NCBI GenBank assembly: GCA_900770275.1 | Contig: CAAGJS010000213.1 | Coordinates: forward strand, 1 to 10,563 | Origin: Erysipelotrichaceae bacterium | GTDB lineage: Bacteria; Bacillota_I; Bacilli_A; Erysipelotrichales; Erysipelotrichaceae | Direction of reading: 5' to 3' | Length of the DNA stretch: 10,563 nucleotides | In this document: positions 1 to 5,902 of the stretch, piece after piece | Numbering within the stretch: position 1 is the stretch's first letter | How the letters are laid out: every line of letters begins with the position of its first letter | Program-made: the position numbers and the translations under genes | The notes under the pieces: model-generated | Database searches by the model: none | The model's input: only the letters and a program-made list of their open reading frames with translations | What the model was told of the DNA's origin: nothing

Positions 1-503
1 CTCTTGGCTTCCTCGAGCTTCTCCTCATTCAATGCACCATGGGCTGCGTTCTTCTCACACCACAGCTTCAGCTGCGAAACGGCCTGTGATATCTCATCCA
101 GACGGTTCTCAATCCTGGCAAAATCCTGGATTTCGTCATCGGCTATTTTTCCGTCCACGGTAATCTCCAGCAGCCGGTCCTTCATGCCATTCAGACGGTT
201 CAGTGCCACTACCATGTTCACAATGATCGGAGCCAGCTCTGACTCTTTGACTTCCGGCACATACTCCTTTCCGATCGGACAGTCATGGCTGCAGAAATAG
301 TTGCAAAGCGACGGCTTCTTATAGGCATCAGCCATCGCAAGAACCTCTTCCGGATGCGGTGCAGATTCATCGTTCTCGAAGCTTTCAATGCGGCCTTCCG
401 AAACGAATTTCATTGCGCCGCTGGCTGCTTCACGCGAAAGATCCGCTTCCTCTCTGCTTACCTGATAGACATTCTTATTTTCCTTTACCGATTTTCTCCC
501 CAT
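1..503 (-). CDS. XRE-type helix-turn-helix regulator with a cysteine cluster (3' end off-window)
   Basis: The reverse strand reads open from ATG at 503 to base 1 (167 codons, no stop), so the C-terminus lies outside the window. GGGGGA about 6 nt before the ATG is a good ribosome binding site. Residues about 14-62 resemble a degenerate XRE/Cro helix-turn-helix: acidic and basic residues around REEADLSREAA, then a recognition-like stretch with GRIESFEN and HPEEVLAMADAY. Next comes a CX3CX3C cluster (Cys67, Cys71, Cys75, with His73 between), followed by a largely helical, charged region (about 95-167) that could be a coiled-coil dimerisation part. I recognise this layout from regulators annotated in gut Bacillota, where the HPEEV...SLCNYxCSxxCPIG stretch is conserved. 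That is family memory, not a search result. It is divergent from the NERD gene and may regulate it and itself. DNA target and ligand are unknown; the cysteines could bind metal or sense redox. Confidence 0.82.
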   Translation of the reverse strand, partial: MGRKSVKENKNVYQVSREEADLSREAASGAMKFVSEGRIESFENDESAPHPEEVLAMADAYKKPSLCNYFCSHDCPIGKEYVPEVKESELAPIIVNMVVALNRLNGMKDRLLEITVDGKIADDEIQDFARIENRLDEISQAVSQLKLWCEKNAAHGALNEEKLEEAK

Positions 504-522
504 GAAAGTCCCCCAATGATAT

Positions 523-537
523 CCGACAACCTGTCGG
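523..537. promoter_or_regulatory. Perfect 15-bp palindrome, candidate operator
   Basis: CCGACAACCTGTCGG is a perfect 6-bp inverted repeat with a 3-nt centre. It starts 20 bp upstream of the regulator's ATG and lies between a possible -10 element (548-553) and the ribosome binding site. Size and position fit an autoregulatory operator for an XRE-type dimer. It could instead form a short hairpin in the 5' leader of the regulator mRNA. No second copy was noticed in the window. Confidence 0.45.
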
Positions 538-547
538 TTACTCAATA

Positions 548-577
548 TCTATAGGGTATCACTTATCGTAAGGTCAT
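548..577 (-). promoter_or_regulatory. Possible sigma-A-type promoter for the regulator gene
   Basis: On the reverse strand ATGACC (572-577) and TATAGA (548-553) are separated by 18 bp. Each matches 4 of 6 consensus bases. Transcription would start near 541, putting the 523-537 palindrome at the very start of the transcript, where a bound repressor could block initiation. The match is modest and the region is AT-rich, so this is a candidate only. Confidence 0.3.
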
Positions 578-763
578 CCTGCCTATATCAAGATGGTAAA
601 CAGTCTCCTTTCGACATGTCCTTTGGTCCTATTCTCGTTTTTTCGGGGAAATAGGCAGCCTTATCTCCATTACGCACTCCTGTTTGCAAAGACCCCTGAA
701 ACCTAATCTATGGGTATAGAAGCAAAAACAAAAGCTTCTAACAGAAAAAGGGGAAAAGAAACC

Positions 764-1720
764 ATGACAAACAGTATTACAGAAAAGGGAATTGAATCAA
801 AACTCACCGCATTCGAACAGGAAGGATACACACATCAGGAATATCTCAACGAACTTCTCAGATTCCAGAATCAGATCATCAACGTAACGTTCCCTCAGAA
901 TCCGTCCACGGACAGTATGAACATCTCCAGCGTCGTCAATTATCTTGCAGAGAAAAACGAATCGCTTGGCAATCCCGCTGACGAAGAGCTTCATGCCTTC
1001 CGAAAAGACTGCTGGAATCTCACCAACTGCATCGATGCCCAGCTGTCCGGACAGAAAGGTGAAGAGATTGTCTACAGTGCACTGAAACATCTGCATTGCG
1101 AACATGCCATCATTCGCAACCTTGAAATGACAGATGGCGAACACACCACTGAGATCGATGCCCTGGTCATCACAGAAAAAGGGATCACGATCGTCGAAGT
1201 CAAGAACACACACCGTAACATCTTCATCGATTCCGAAGGCAATTATTACAAAACCGGCGAGTTCCTGAGATTCGACTGCAACATTGGCTGGAAGATGAAC
1301 TTCCGCAGAACGCTCATTGAAAACGCACTGAAAGAAGCCGGATTTGCAGGGATCCCGGTACAGGGACTGGTCGTCTTCACAAATCCCCGGATCGAAGTTC
1401 AGAACCACTGCAGAACCATCAAGACCTGCTTCGTATCACAGCTCACTTCGCTCATTGAAAATCAGAAATCCAAAGAAAGACTCTCCTCCACCGCAATGGA
1501 ATACATCGAACGGTCCATTGAAAGAAGAGGAACCCATGAAACATATGTCCCCGACTTCGACGCCGACAGAATGAAGAACGACTTCGCAGTCATAATGGTA
1601 AAGCTTCAGGATGCAGAAGAAGCTTCCAGCAATACATGGCACTACCGTCTGAAGAACTTCATCCTCAACATGTTCAGCTTCGAAAGAGCGGAAGGCGCAG
1701 CCAGAACATTCGCAAGGTAA
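764..1720 (+). CDS. NERD-domain protein, putative nuclease
   Basis: The protein has 318 aa from ATG 764, chosen because AAAGGGGAAAAG lies just upstream; an in-frame ATG at 710 has no comparable site. A NERD (nuclease-related) domain spans about residues 95-215: GQKGEE (96-101), then EIDALVIT with Glu130 and Asp132, then EVK (145-147), the acidic/lysine pattern of the restriction-endonuclease-like core, then GLVVFTN (201-207) as a later core strand. Residues 1-90 are a helical N-terminal extension rich in Gln/Asn/Glu with no recognised domain. The C-terminus (about 290-318) is basic and aromatic and could contact a membrane or nucleic acid. There is no signal peptide, so it is probably cytoplasmic. 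NERD proteins are predicted nucleases, mostly without proven substrates. It is divergent from the XRE gene and followed by three small membrane-protein genes, so a role in DNA processing or defence is plausible but unproven. Confidence 0.88.
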   Translation: MTNSITEKGIESKLTAFEQEGYTHQEYLNELLRFQNQIINVTFPQNPSTDSMNISSVVNYLAEKNESLGNPADEELHAFRKDCWNLTNCIDAQLSGQKGEEIVYSALKHLHCEHAIIRNLEMTDGEHTTEIDALVITEKGITIVEVKNTHRNIFIDSEGNYYKTGEFLRFDCNIGWKMNFRRTLIENALKEAGFAGIPVQGLVVFTNPRIEVQNHCRTIKTCFVSQLTSLIENQKSKERLSSTAMEYIERSIERRGTHETYVPDFDADRMKNDFAVIMVKLQDAEEASSNTWHYRLKNFILNMFSFERAEGAARTFAR

Positions 1721-1813
1721 ACGTCCTCCGCAACAGCGAAGCAGCAATAACCATCATTGTTCTTTGAAAACCGAATGAATCATTAACCGCCCAAAGAAAG
1801 GAAGAACACAAAA

Positions 1814-2035
1814 ATGTTTGAATATATCTTCGTCATTCTCAGCGTCTGGATTCTCCTAAAAGTATCTGGACTGATGTTTAGAACAATCGGCCATATTGCC
1901 GGATTACTTGTAGGATCCACATTCTTTCTTCTCCTCGGGATCCTGGCGGTAACGATCCTTGGACTGGCATTCTTCGTGCTGCCAGCCATTCTGATTTTTG
2001 GCATCTGCGGGCTCATTGCACAAAGCGGAGAATAA
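1814..2035 (+). CDS. Small hydrophobic multi-helix membrane protein (73 aa)
   Basis: ATG 1814 follows AAAGGAAG about 10 nt upstream. The product is strongly hydrophobic: a first helix at about residues 3-20, a short polar/basic turn (MFRTIGH), then one long or two close helices at about 28-68, ending SGE. It is therefore an inner-membrane protein with two or three transmembrane segments and almost no soluble part. No catalytic motif is visible. It resembles unnamed small membrane proteins seen in other Bacillota; I cannot name the family. It lies 93 nt after the NERD stop and 31 nt before the next gene, on the same strand and before a shared terminator, so it probably belongs to the same transcript, though a separate promoter in the 93-nt gap cannot be excluded. 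Function unknown. Confidence 0.72.
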   Translation: MFEYIFVILSVWILLKVSGLMFRTIGHIAGLLVGSTFFLLLGILAVTILGLAFFVLPAILIFGICGLIAQSGE

Positions 2036-2066
2036 TTCATCTGCCGCAAAGAAAGGAGAAAATTCA

Positions 2067-2204
2067 ATGAGTACATTCTTCTACGTTCTTGCTGCACTGT
2101 ATCTTGTATCACCAATCGACGCTGCGCCAGGCGTCATGGCCGACGATCTGATCGTATGCCTTGTATGCTTCATGATCGCTTCAGCATTAAGCAGCCACGA
2201 CTAA
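2067..2204 (+). CDS. 45-aa DUF1232-like mini membrane protein
   Basis: ATG 2067 is preceded by GAAAGGAGAAAATTCA, a strong ribosome binding site; an in-frame ATG at 1998 lies inside the previous gene without one. The 45-aa product has a hydrophobic N-terminal helix (about 3-15), the core SPIDAAPG, then ADDLIV and a second hydrophobic helix, ending SSHD. SPxDxxPG followed by DD-hydrophobic residues is the hallmark of the short DUF1232/YkvA-type membrane domain. It appears to be a reduced paralogue of the next gene (shared Y-hydrophobic-(S/A)P(I/V)D...P...DD). It sits 11 nt before that gene. Function is unknown; a small membrane subunit is the simplest reading. Confidence 0.72.
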   Translation: MSTFFYVLAALYLVSPIDAAPGVMADDLIVCLVCFMIASALSSHD

Positions 2205-2215
2205 AGGAGGAGAAT

Positions 2216-2389
2216 ATGAAAGGATTCAAGATCATTATGATTGTGCTTGGTGCCATCTATATCATTGCGCCGGTGGATATCATTCCGGACGTTGTTCCAG
2301 TATTAGGGTTCCTGGATGATGGGATCGTCGCCATTCTTACGGTCGCCACCGCCTTCAACAGCATTCGTGCAAAGGTTCATTCATCGTAA
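2216..2389 (+). CDS. 57-aa DUF1232 (YkvA-like) membrane protein
   Basis: ATG 2216 follows AAAGGAGGAGAAT, a near-perfect Shine-Dalgarno. The product has a hydrophobic N-terminal segment (about 4-18) with APVDIIPD, then PVLGFLDDGIVA, which is the DUF1232 signature (PxDhIPDhhPhhGhhDD), and a second hydrophobic helix before a short basic tail. At 57 aa it is close to a bare domain, shorter than typical YkvA proteins of about 100 aa or more. It has two membrane-embedded helices joined by the conserved acidic loop. It is the last gene of the rightward set: its stop is 15 nt before a strong terminator hairpin. The biochemical role of DUF1232 proteins is not established. Confidence 0.85.
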   Translation: MKGFKIIMIVLGAIYIIAPVDIIPDVVPVLGFLDDGIVAILTVATAFNSIRAKVHSS

Positions 2390-2404
2390 CAAGGGTATCG
2401 TCAG

Positions 2405-2435
2405 GGAGACGGGTAGAAATGCCTGTCTCCTTTTT
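2405..2435 (+). terminator. Rho-independent terminator of the NERD/small-protein set
   Basis: GGAGACGGG (2405-2413) pairs with CCTGTCTCC (2422-2430), one G-T wobble, around an 8-nt loop, followed directly by TTTTT (2431-2435). It lies 15 nt after the last rightward stop codon. It has no matching T-run for the opposite strand, so it serves rightward transcripts only. Confidence 0.88.
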
Positions 2436-2488
2436 CGTACAGCAGAACAAATGAAGCAGAATCGCTGCACATACAATTCCAGCGAATG

Positions 2489-2971
2489 TCAGCCCTTCAG
2501 CTTTTCCCGCACCATCATCAGGGTAAAGCCAAGCAGGTTCTTACCCTTCCATTCATTCATGTCAAAGCGCTTCTGACTCGTCATCGAAAGACCAATCGCC
2601 CAGATCTGATCACGTACCGCACACTCCGCAAGAATCGCGTCGCCCGTGTCTAGCAGTTTCTTCTTCAGATCCTCGTTCTGCGAAAACTTCTCCAGAAGAC
2701 CTTCATAGACCGCAATCTGACGAACACCGCCCCAGATGTGCTCCTCATATCCCTTCACCCCACGGCCAAGTGCCTTGATCCTGGAGGGATCATCACTCTT
2801 CCGAATCGCTTCCGCACTCTCTTCATCACCAAAACAAAGCGCCTTGCGGTACATCATGTACTGCTCCGACGAAGAAAAGGCAACACCGTTCCACGTAAAC
2901 TTCGAAGGATACCAGTTGCTCAGATAACCATTCTCTTCATCCGGATTATGAAAACAGATCACGTTCATCAT
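2489..2971 (-). CDS. NADAR/YbiA-family protein, putative N-glycosidase
   Basis: The 160-aa product is typical for a single NADAR domain and covers it end to end. Visible family motifs are GYLSNWYPS (15-23), SSSEQYMMYRKA (33-44, with the conserved Glu36), the middle R.....GRG.KGY segment, LLEKFSQN, LLDTGDA..AE, D121-QIW124 and the closing WKGKNLLG...MMVR. Characterised YbiA-like members hydrolyse N-glycosidic bonds of damaged riboflavin-pathway intermediates, while other NADAR proteins remove ADP-ribose from guanine in DNA. The sequence alone does not decide between them, and no DarT-like partner is nearby. Two consecutive ATGs (2971 and 2968) are possible starts, with GGCAGGAAT just upstream; either changes only one residue. 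It is leftward, convergent with the NERD set, and lies downstream of another operon's terminator, so it probably has its own promoter. Confidence 0.92.
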   Translation of the reverse strand: MMNVICFHNPDEENGYLSNWYPSKFTWNGVAFSSSEQYMMYRKALCFGDEESAEAIRKSDDPSRIKALGRGVKGYEEHIWGGVRQIAVYEGLLEKFSQNEDLKKKLLDTGDAILAECAVRDQIWAIGLSMTSQKRFDMNEWKGKNLLGFTLMMVREKLKG

Positions 2972-3039
2972 TATTCCTGCCTTTCCTGTAAGTTCCTCTA
3001 CTAAAATACATCATTTTCCGTCTGTACTTGTGCATAAGT

Positions 3040-3070
3040 AAAAGGCGGCTTCCGTTTTCAGGATGCCGCC
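3040..3070 (-). terminator. Rho-independent terminator of the leftward peptidase operon
   Basis: On the reverse strand GGCGGC (3065-3070) pairs with GCCGCC (3044-3049); a partial inner CC/GG pairing surrounds a short A-rich loop, and TTTT (3043-3040) follows. It begins about 38 nt past the stop of the last operon gene at 3108, and marks the end of the transcript coming from the right edge of the window. Confidence 0.8.
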
Positions 3071-3107
3071 AGATATGTTCCTTTTTTACTGTTTCCTTTT
3101 CTTTCTC

Positions 3108-3533
3108 TCAGCTCAGAATCAGCTCAACCTTATTACGCTTCAGAAGATCCATCACCTCGGGATAATTGTGGATATCGGCCTGGAAGTTCTTCTTTTTCCA
3201 GCCATCTTTTGCGTAGATGTTGATCAGTTTCTTCGAGCAGCGCACCGTCATCAGATCGTGATAGGAAATACTCTTCCGCTTGAATAAGCCCTGGTAGATC
3301 ACGCCTTCATCCGTAAACGTCAGCGTCACCCGATAATGCAGAAGGATCAGGAATGCGCCAAGCGCAATTACAGCGATAAGCACCCAGATCAGATCGGTTA
3401 ATCCTGCCCGTACCTCATCTTCCGCAACCAGCGACAGCACCAACAGAACACCAAACACCGCAACCGTCACACCGCCCACAAGGACCGCACGATCCTCTTC
3501 GCGGATCAGAATGCTGTTATTATCCGTACTCAT
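3108..3533 (-). CDS. Two-helix membrane protein with possible PH-like C-terminal domain
   Basis: The 141-aa product has a short charged N-terminus (1-16), transmembrane helices at about 17-37 and 46-66 joined by an acidic loop, and a soluble C-terminal part (68-140). That part begins with alternating strands (VTLTFTDEGVIYQGLFKRKSI) and continues SYHDLMTVRCSKKLINIYAKDG. The pattern 'strand, D/E-G-hydrophobic, strand, basic turn, S-hydrophobic' resembles the bacterial PH-like domains attached to membrane helices (bPH2/YdbT-like and related DUFs). That assignment is by pattern only. It is the last gene of the long leftward operon. Its ATG overlaps the aminotransferase stop (ATGA, 3530-3533) and its ribosome binding site CAGGAAC lies inside that gene, so translation is coupled. 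Function unknown. Confidence 0.7.
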   Translation of the reverse strand: MSTDNNSILIREEDRAVLVGGVTVAVFGVLLVLSLVAEDEVRAGLTDLIWVLIAVIALGAFLILLHYRVTLTFTDEGVIYQGLFKRKSISYHDLMTVRCSKKLINIYAKDGWKKKNFQADIHNYPEVMDLLKRNKVELILS

Positions 3534-4717
3534 TTTTGTTCCTGCAGCAGTTTCAGTCCGGCATCCAGACGCTTCAGACCTTCTGCCACCATCTCATGAC
3601 TCGTCGCATAGCAGATACGGATATAGCCATTCGAGCGCGGTCCGAAAAACTTCTCACCACCCGCAACCAGCGCCAGCTTCGCCTGATCACGCATGAAGTC
3701 AACGAACTGCTGCGACGTCAGACCCGTCTTTTCAATGTTCACAAACACAACGTAGGTCGCCTCCGGCTTACGCGCACTGAGCACACCCGTCGCATTAATA
3801 TGGTCCACGATCGTATCACGATTCTCCTGCAGGTACTTCACGAAGCTGTCCGTCCAGTAGAAGCACGAATCAAGGCACGCCTGCCCCGCCACCTGCGACA
3901 GCGAAGACACACCGCCCGCCGTCGTATCAACCGTCGACGCATCGACAAGCTTCGCAAACAGCTCCGGATTATTTACCGTATAGATACAGCCAACCCGTAA
4001 ACCCGCAATGCCGAACGACTTCGAAAACCCGTACACCGTCACCGTCCGCGTATTCTTCTCATTGCCAAGATTCAACAGCGAAATATACTTCGCATCCGGA
4101 TACACAATGTCCGACCAGATCTCATCATTCATGATGTACAGACCATGCCGGTTCGCCACATCCAGCAGATGTTCCAGCTGGTCTTTCCGATAGCACATTC
4201 CAAGCGGATTATGAGGATTGCAGAAGCAGATCATCTTCGTCTTATCCGTCACATAATCCTCAATGTCCGAAAGATCGATGTATCCCTTCTCCACATGCGT
4301 CGGATAGCGTACTGCCGTCGCACCCGCATGATCCACGCTCGCCTTGAACAGAAAGTCTACCGGATCAAAGACAATCGCCTCATCGCCCGGCTTCAGAATT
4401 GCCTCCGCCGTAATAAACATGCCCCGGGCAGCCGAATCCACCGGCAGCACCTGCGCAGGATCAATATCCTCGCCCTTACGCTGCTTCATTGCCCGGGCAA
4501 TACTCTTCTTGAAGGATTCAAATCCACGAGCCGGCGTATAGCTGAAATAACCGCCATCTATGTACTTCTTCAGCGCCTCAGAAATCTCCGGCGCCGGCTT
4601 AAAATCCGGATCCGCAGCCGTCAAAGGAAGAACACCCTCCGGCACCTCAGCCCACCGGTAATTGAACGCACGCTGCTTCAATACCGAAAGATCAATATCC
4701 TCATTGCGAAACTCCAT
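3530..4717 (-). CDS. PLP-dependent class I/II aminotransferase or C-S lyase (PatB/MalY-like)
   Basis: The 395-aa product is a full-length fold-type I PLP enzyme. Landmarks: an N-terminal LTAADPDF segment (32-39), NPHNPLG (167-173) contacting the cofactor, NDEIWSD (197-203) with Asp198 that pairs with the pyridine nitrogen, FSKSFGIAGLR (231-241) with the Schiff-base Lys233 and phosphate-binding Arg241, and YIRICY (365-370) with Arg367 that binds substrate carboxylate. The DEIWSDIVY stretch resembles PatB/MalY cystathionine beta-lyases (DEIHSDLVY), but the N-terminal MWVADMDF typical of them is altered, so transamination or beta-elimination are both open. GGCAGGAGTGAGGT precedes ATG 4717. It starts 3 nt after the MFS gene and overlaps the next gene by 4 nt, within the peptide-utilisation operon, which suggests processing of an amino acid released from peptides. 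Confidence 0.88.
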   Translation of the reverse strand: MEFRNEDIDLSVLKQRAFNYRWAEVPEGVLPLTAADPDFKPAPEISEALKKYIDGGYFSYTPARGFESFKKSIARAMKQRKGEDIDPAQVLPVDSAARGMFITAEAILKPGDEAIVFDPVDFLFKASVDHAGATAVRYPTHVEKGYIDLSDIEDYVTDKTKMICFCNPHNPLGMCYRKDQLEHLLDVANRHGLYIMNDEIWSDIVYPDAKYISLLNLGNEKNTRTVTVYGFSKSFGIAGLRVGCIYTVNNPELFAKLVDASTVDTTAGGVSSLSQVAGQACLDSCFYWTDSFVKYLQENRDTIVDHINATGVLSARKPEATYVVFVNIEKTGLTSQQFVDFMRDQAKLALVAGGEKFFGPRSNGYIRICYATSHEMVAEGLKRLDAGLKLLQEQK

Positions 4718-4720
4718 ACC

Positions 4721-5896
4721 TCACTCCTGCCTCTCGTATTCCTTCCTTAAACCGACCGCCAGCACCGCCGCAGCCACGAAGCACACCGCCGCCACCGCAA
4801 ACGACCCCCGCGGCGATACCACGTACATAAATCCAGCGACCAGCGAACCAATCACGCCGCCAACGCTGTTGAACCCATTATAGGCCCCGACCAGGATCCC
4901 CTGCTCACCACTGTCCATCCGATCGATCATCGCCTGCAGCAGCGGTTTATAAATCGCCACAAACGCAAACAGCACAACGTTCAGCACAATGAACGGCACA
5001 ATCGCATCAAACACAACCATCCCGCATAACATCGCCCCACAGATCACAAACACCGGCACAATACTGCGGAAAATGTTCGTCTTCTTCAACAGCCACACCG
5101 AAACCGTACCATTCGCCACCAATGTAATGATTCCCGAAATCCCCTTCAGAATCCCGTTCATCGACGGCTCAAAGCCATACTGATCACGGATGAAATAGTT
5201 GAAGCACTGATCATAGCAGTTCGACGCCAGCGACGTCAGAAGCGCAATCAACAGAAACAGCACCAGCATCCGGTTCAATATTCCCTTCATCTCCACAAAC
5301 GAAGAGAACGGATTCACTTCCCGAAGCGACAGCTTCCCCGTATGAACCAGCGGCTGATCCCCAAGAAACACAAAGACCAGAACACCGATCAAAGCCAGAC
5401 CAACAATCTGCGCCACAATCGCCAGCCGCACACTGCGATTGCCAATGAAGCCGCCGATCAGATAGCCGAACGCACTGAACACCGCCGACACCGAAGCCAT
5501 CACCGCCAGCGACGAGCCAACCTGCTCCTTCTTTTCCACAGCCAGGATGTACATGATCTGACAGTCCATCACTGCCGCAATGAAGAAGCCCGCAAACAGC
5601 CGTGCCAGCGCCACTTCCCACACATTGCCTGCCTGCAGAAAGAAGAACTGACCAAGCACATAGCCCCCGTAGCCGATCGCCATCACCTTCGCTATGCCGA
5701 TCCGCTCCGCAATCTTTCCCCAGAAGGGTGAAAACAGAAAGCACGCAAACGACATGCACGCAAAGGCAACGCCGAACGTATAGTCCGGAAGATTCAGCTG
5801 CTGAAAGAACGCCGGCTCAATCGGATGCGCAAAGTTCGCCGCCAGCGAATACAGCGCCACGCTGATCTGCAGATACAGAATCGAACGCTTACGCAT
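4721..5896 (-). CDS. MFS transporter, 12 predicted helices
   Basis: The 391-aa product is hydrophobic throughout, with about twelve helices in two groups of six separated by a polar central loop (about 180-207), the usual major facilitator layout and length. The loop between helices 2 and 3 carries GKIAERIG (60-67), a form of MFS motif A. The N-terminal region has HPIEP in or near helix 1. There is no signal peptide or extra domain. GGATAAGAGGCG lies just before ATG 5896. It starts 6 nt after the M24 peptidase stop and ends 3 nt before the aminotransferase start. Substrate cannot be read from the sequence; context favours a peptide, amino acid or amino-acid-derived metabolite, either import or efflux. 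Drug efflux remains an alternative because many short MFS proteins are annotated that way. Confidence 0.92.
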   Translation of the reverse strand: MRKRSILYLQISVALYSLAANFAHPIEPAFFQQLNLPDYTFGVAFACMSFACFLFSPFWGKIAERIGIAKVMAIGYGGYVLGQFFFLQAGNVWEVALARLFAGFFIAAVMDCQIMYILAVEKKEQVGSSLAVMASVSAVFSAFGYLIGGFIGNRSVRLAIVAQIVGLALIGVLVFVFLGDQPLVHTGKLSLREVNPFSSFVEMKGILNRMLVLFLLIALLTSLASNCYDQCFNYFIRDQYGFEPSMNGILKGISGIITLVANGTVSVWLLKKTNIFRSIVPVFVICGAMLCGMVVFDAIVPFIVLNVVLFAFVAIYKPLLQAMIDRMDSGEQGILVGAYNGFNSVGGVIGSLVAGFMYVVSPRGSFAVAAVCFVAAAVLAVGLRKEYERQE

Positions 5897-5902
5897 CGCC
5901 TC

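Noticed and set aside
4..300. 98-codon plus-strand frame at the left edge
   Set aside because: Ser/Phe-rich shadow of the leftward XRE-type regulator gene.
684..720. Possible NERD promoter TTGCAA with TAATCT or TATAGA
   Set aside because: Spacing is 14 or 25 bp, outside the normal range, so no promoter is claimed.
710..763. Upstream in-frame ATG extending the NERD protein by 18 residues
   Set aside because: It has no Shine-Dalgarno and yields a Lys/Arg-rich leader; ATG 764 has AAAGGGGAAAAG just upstream.
797..1408. 203-codon open frame on the minus strand opposite the NERD gene
   Set aside because: The NERD frame has conserved motifs and a ribosome binding site; the opposite frame has neither.
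1757..1785. Possible promoter TTGTTC / TCATTA with 17-bp spacing before the 73-aa gene
   Set aside because: The -10 match is weak, and the genes can be explained as one transcript with the NERD gene.
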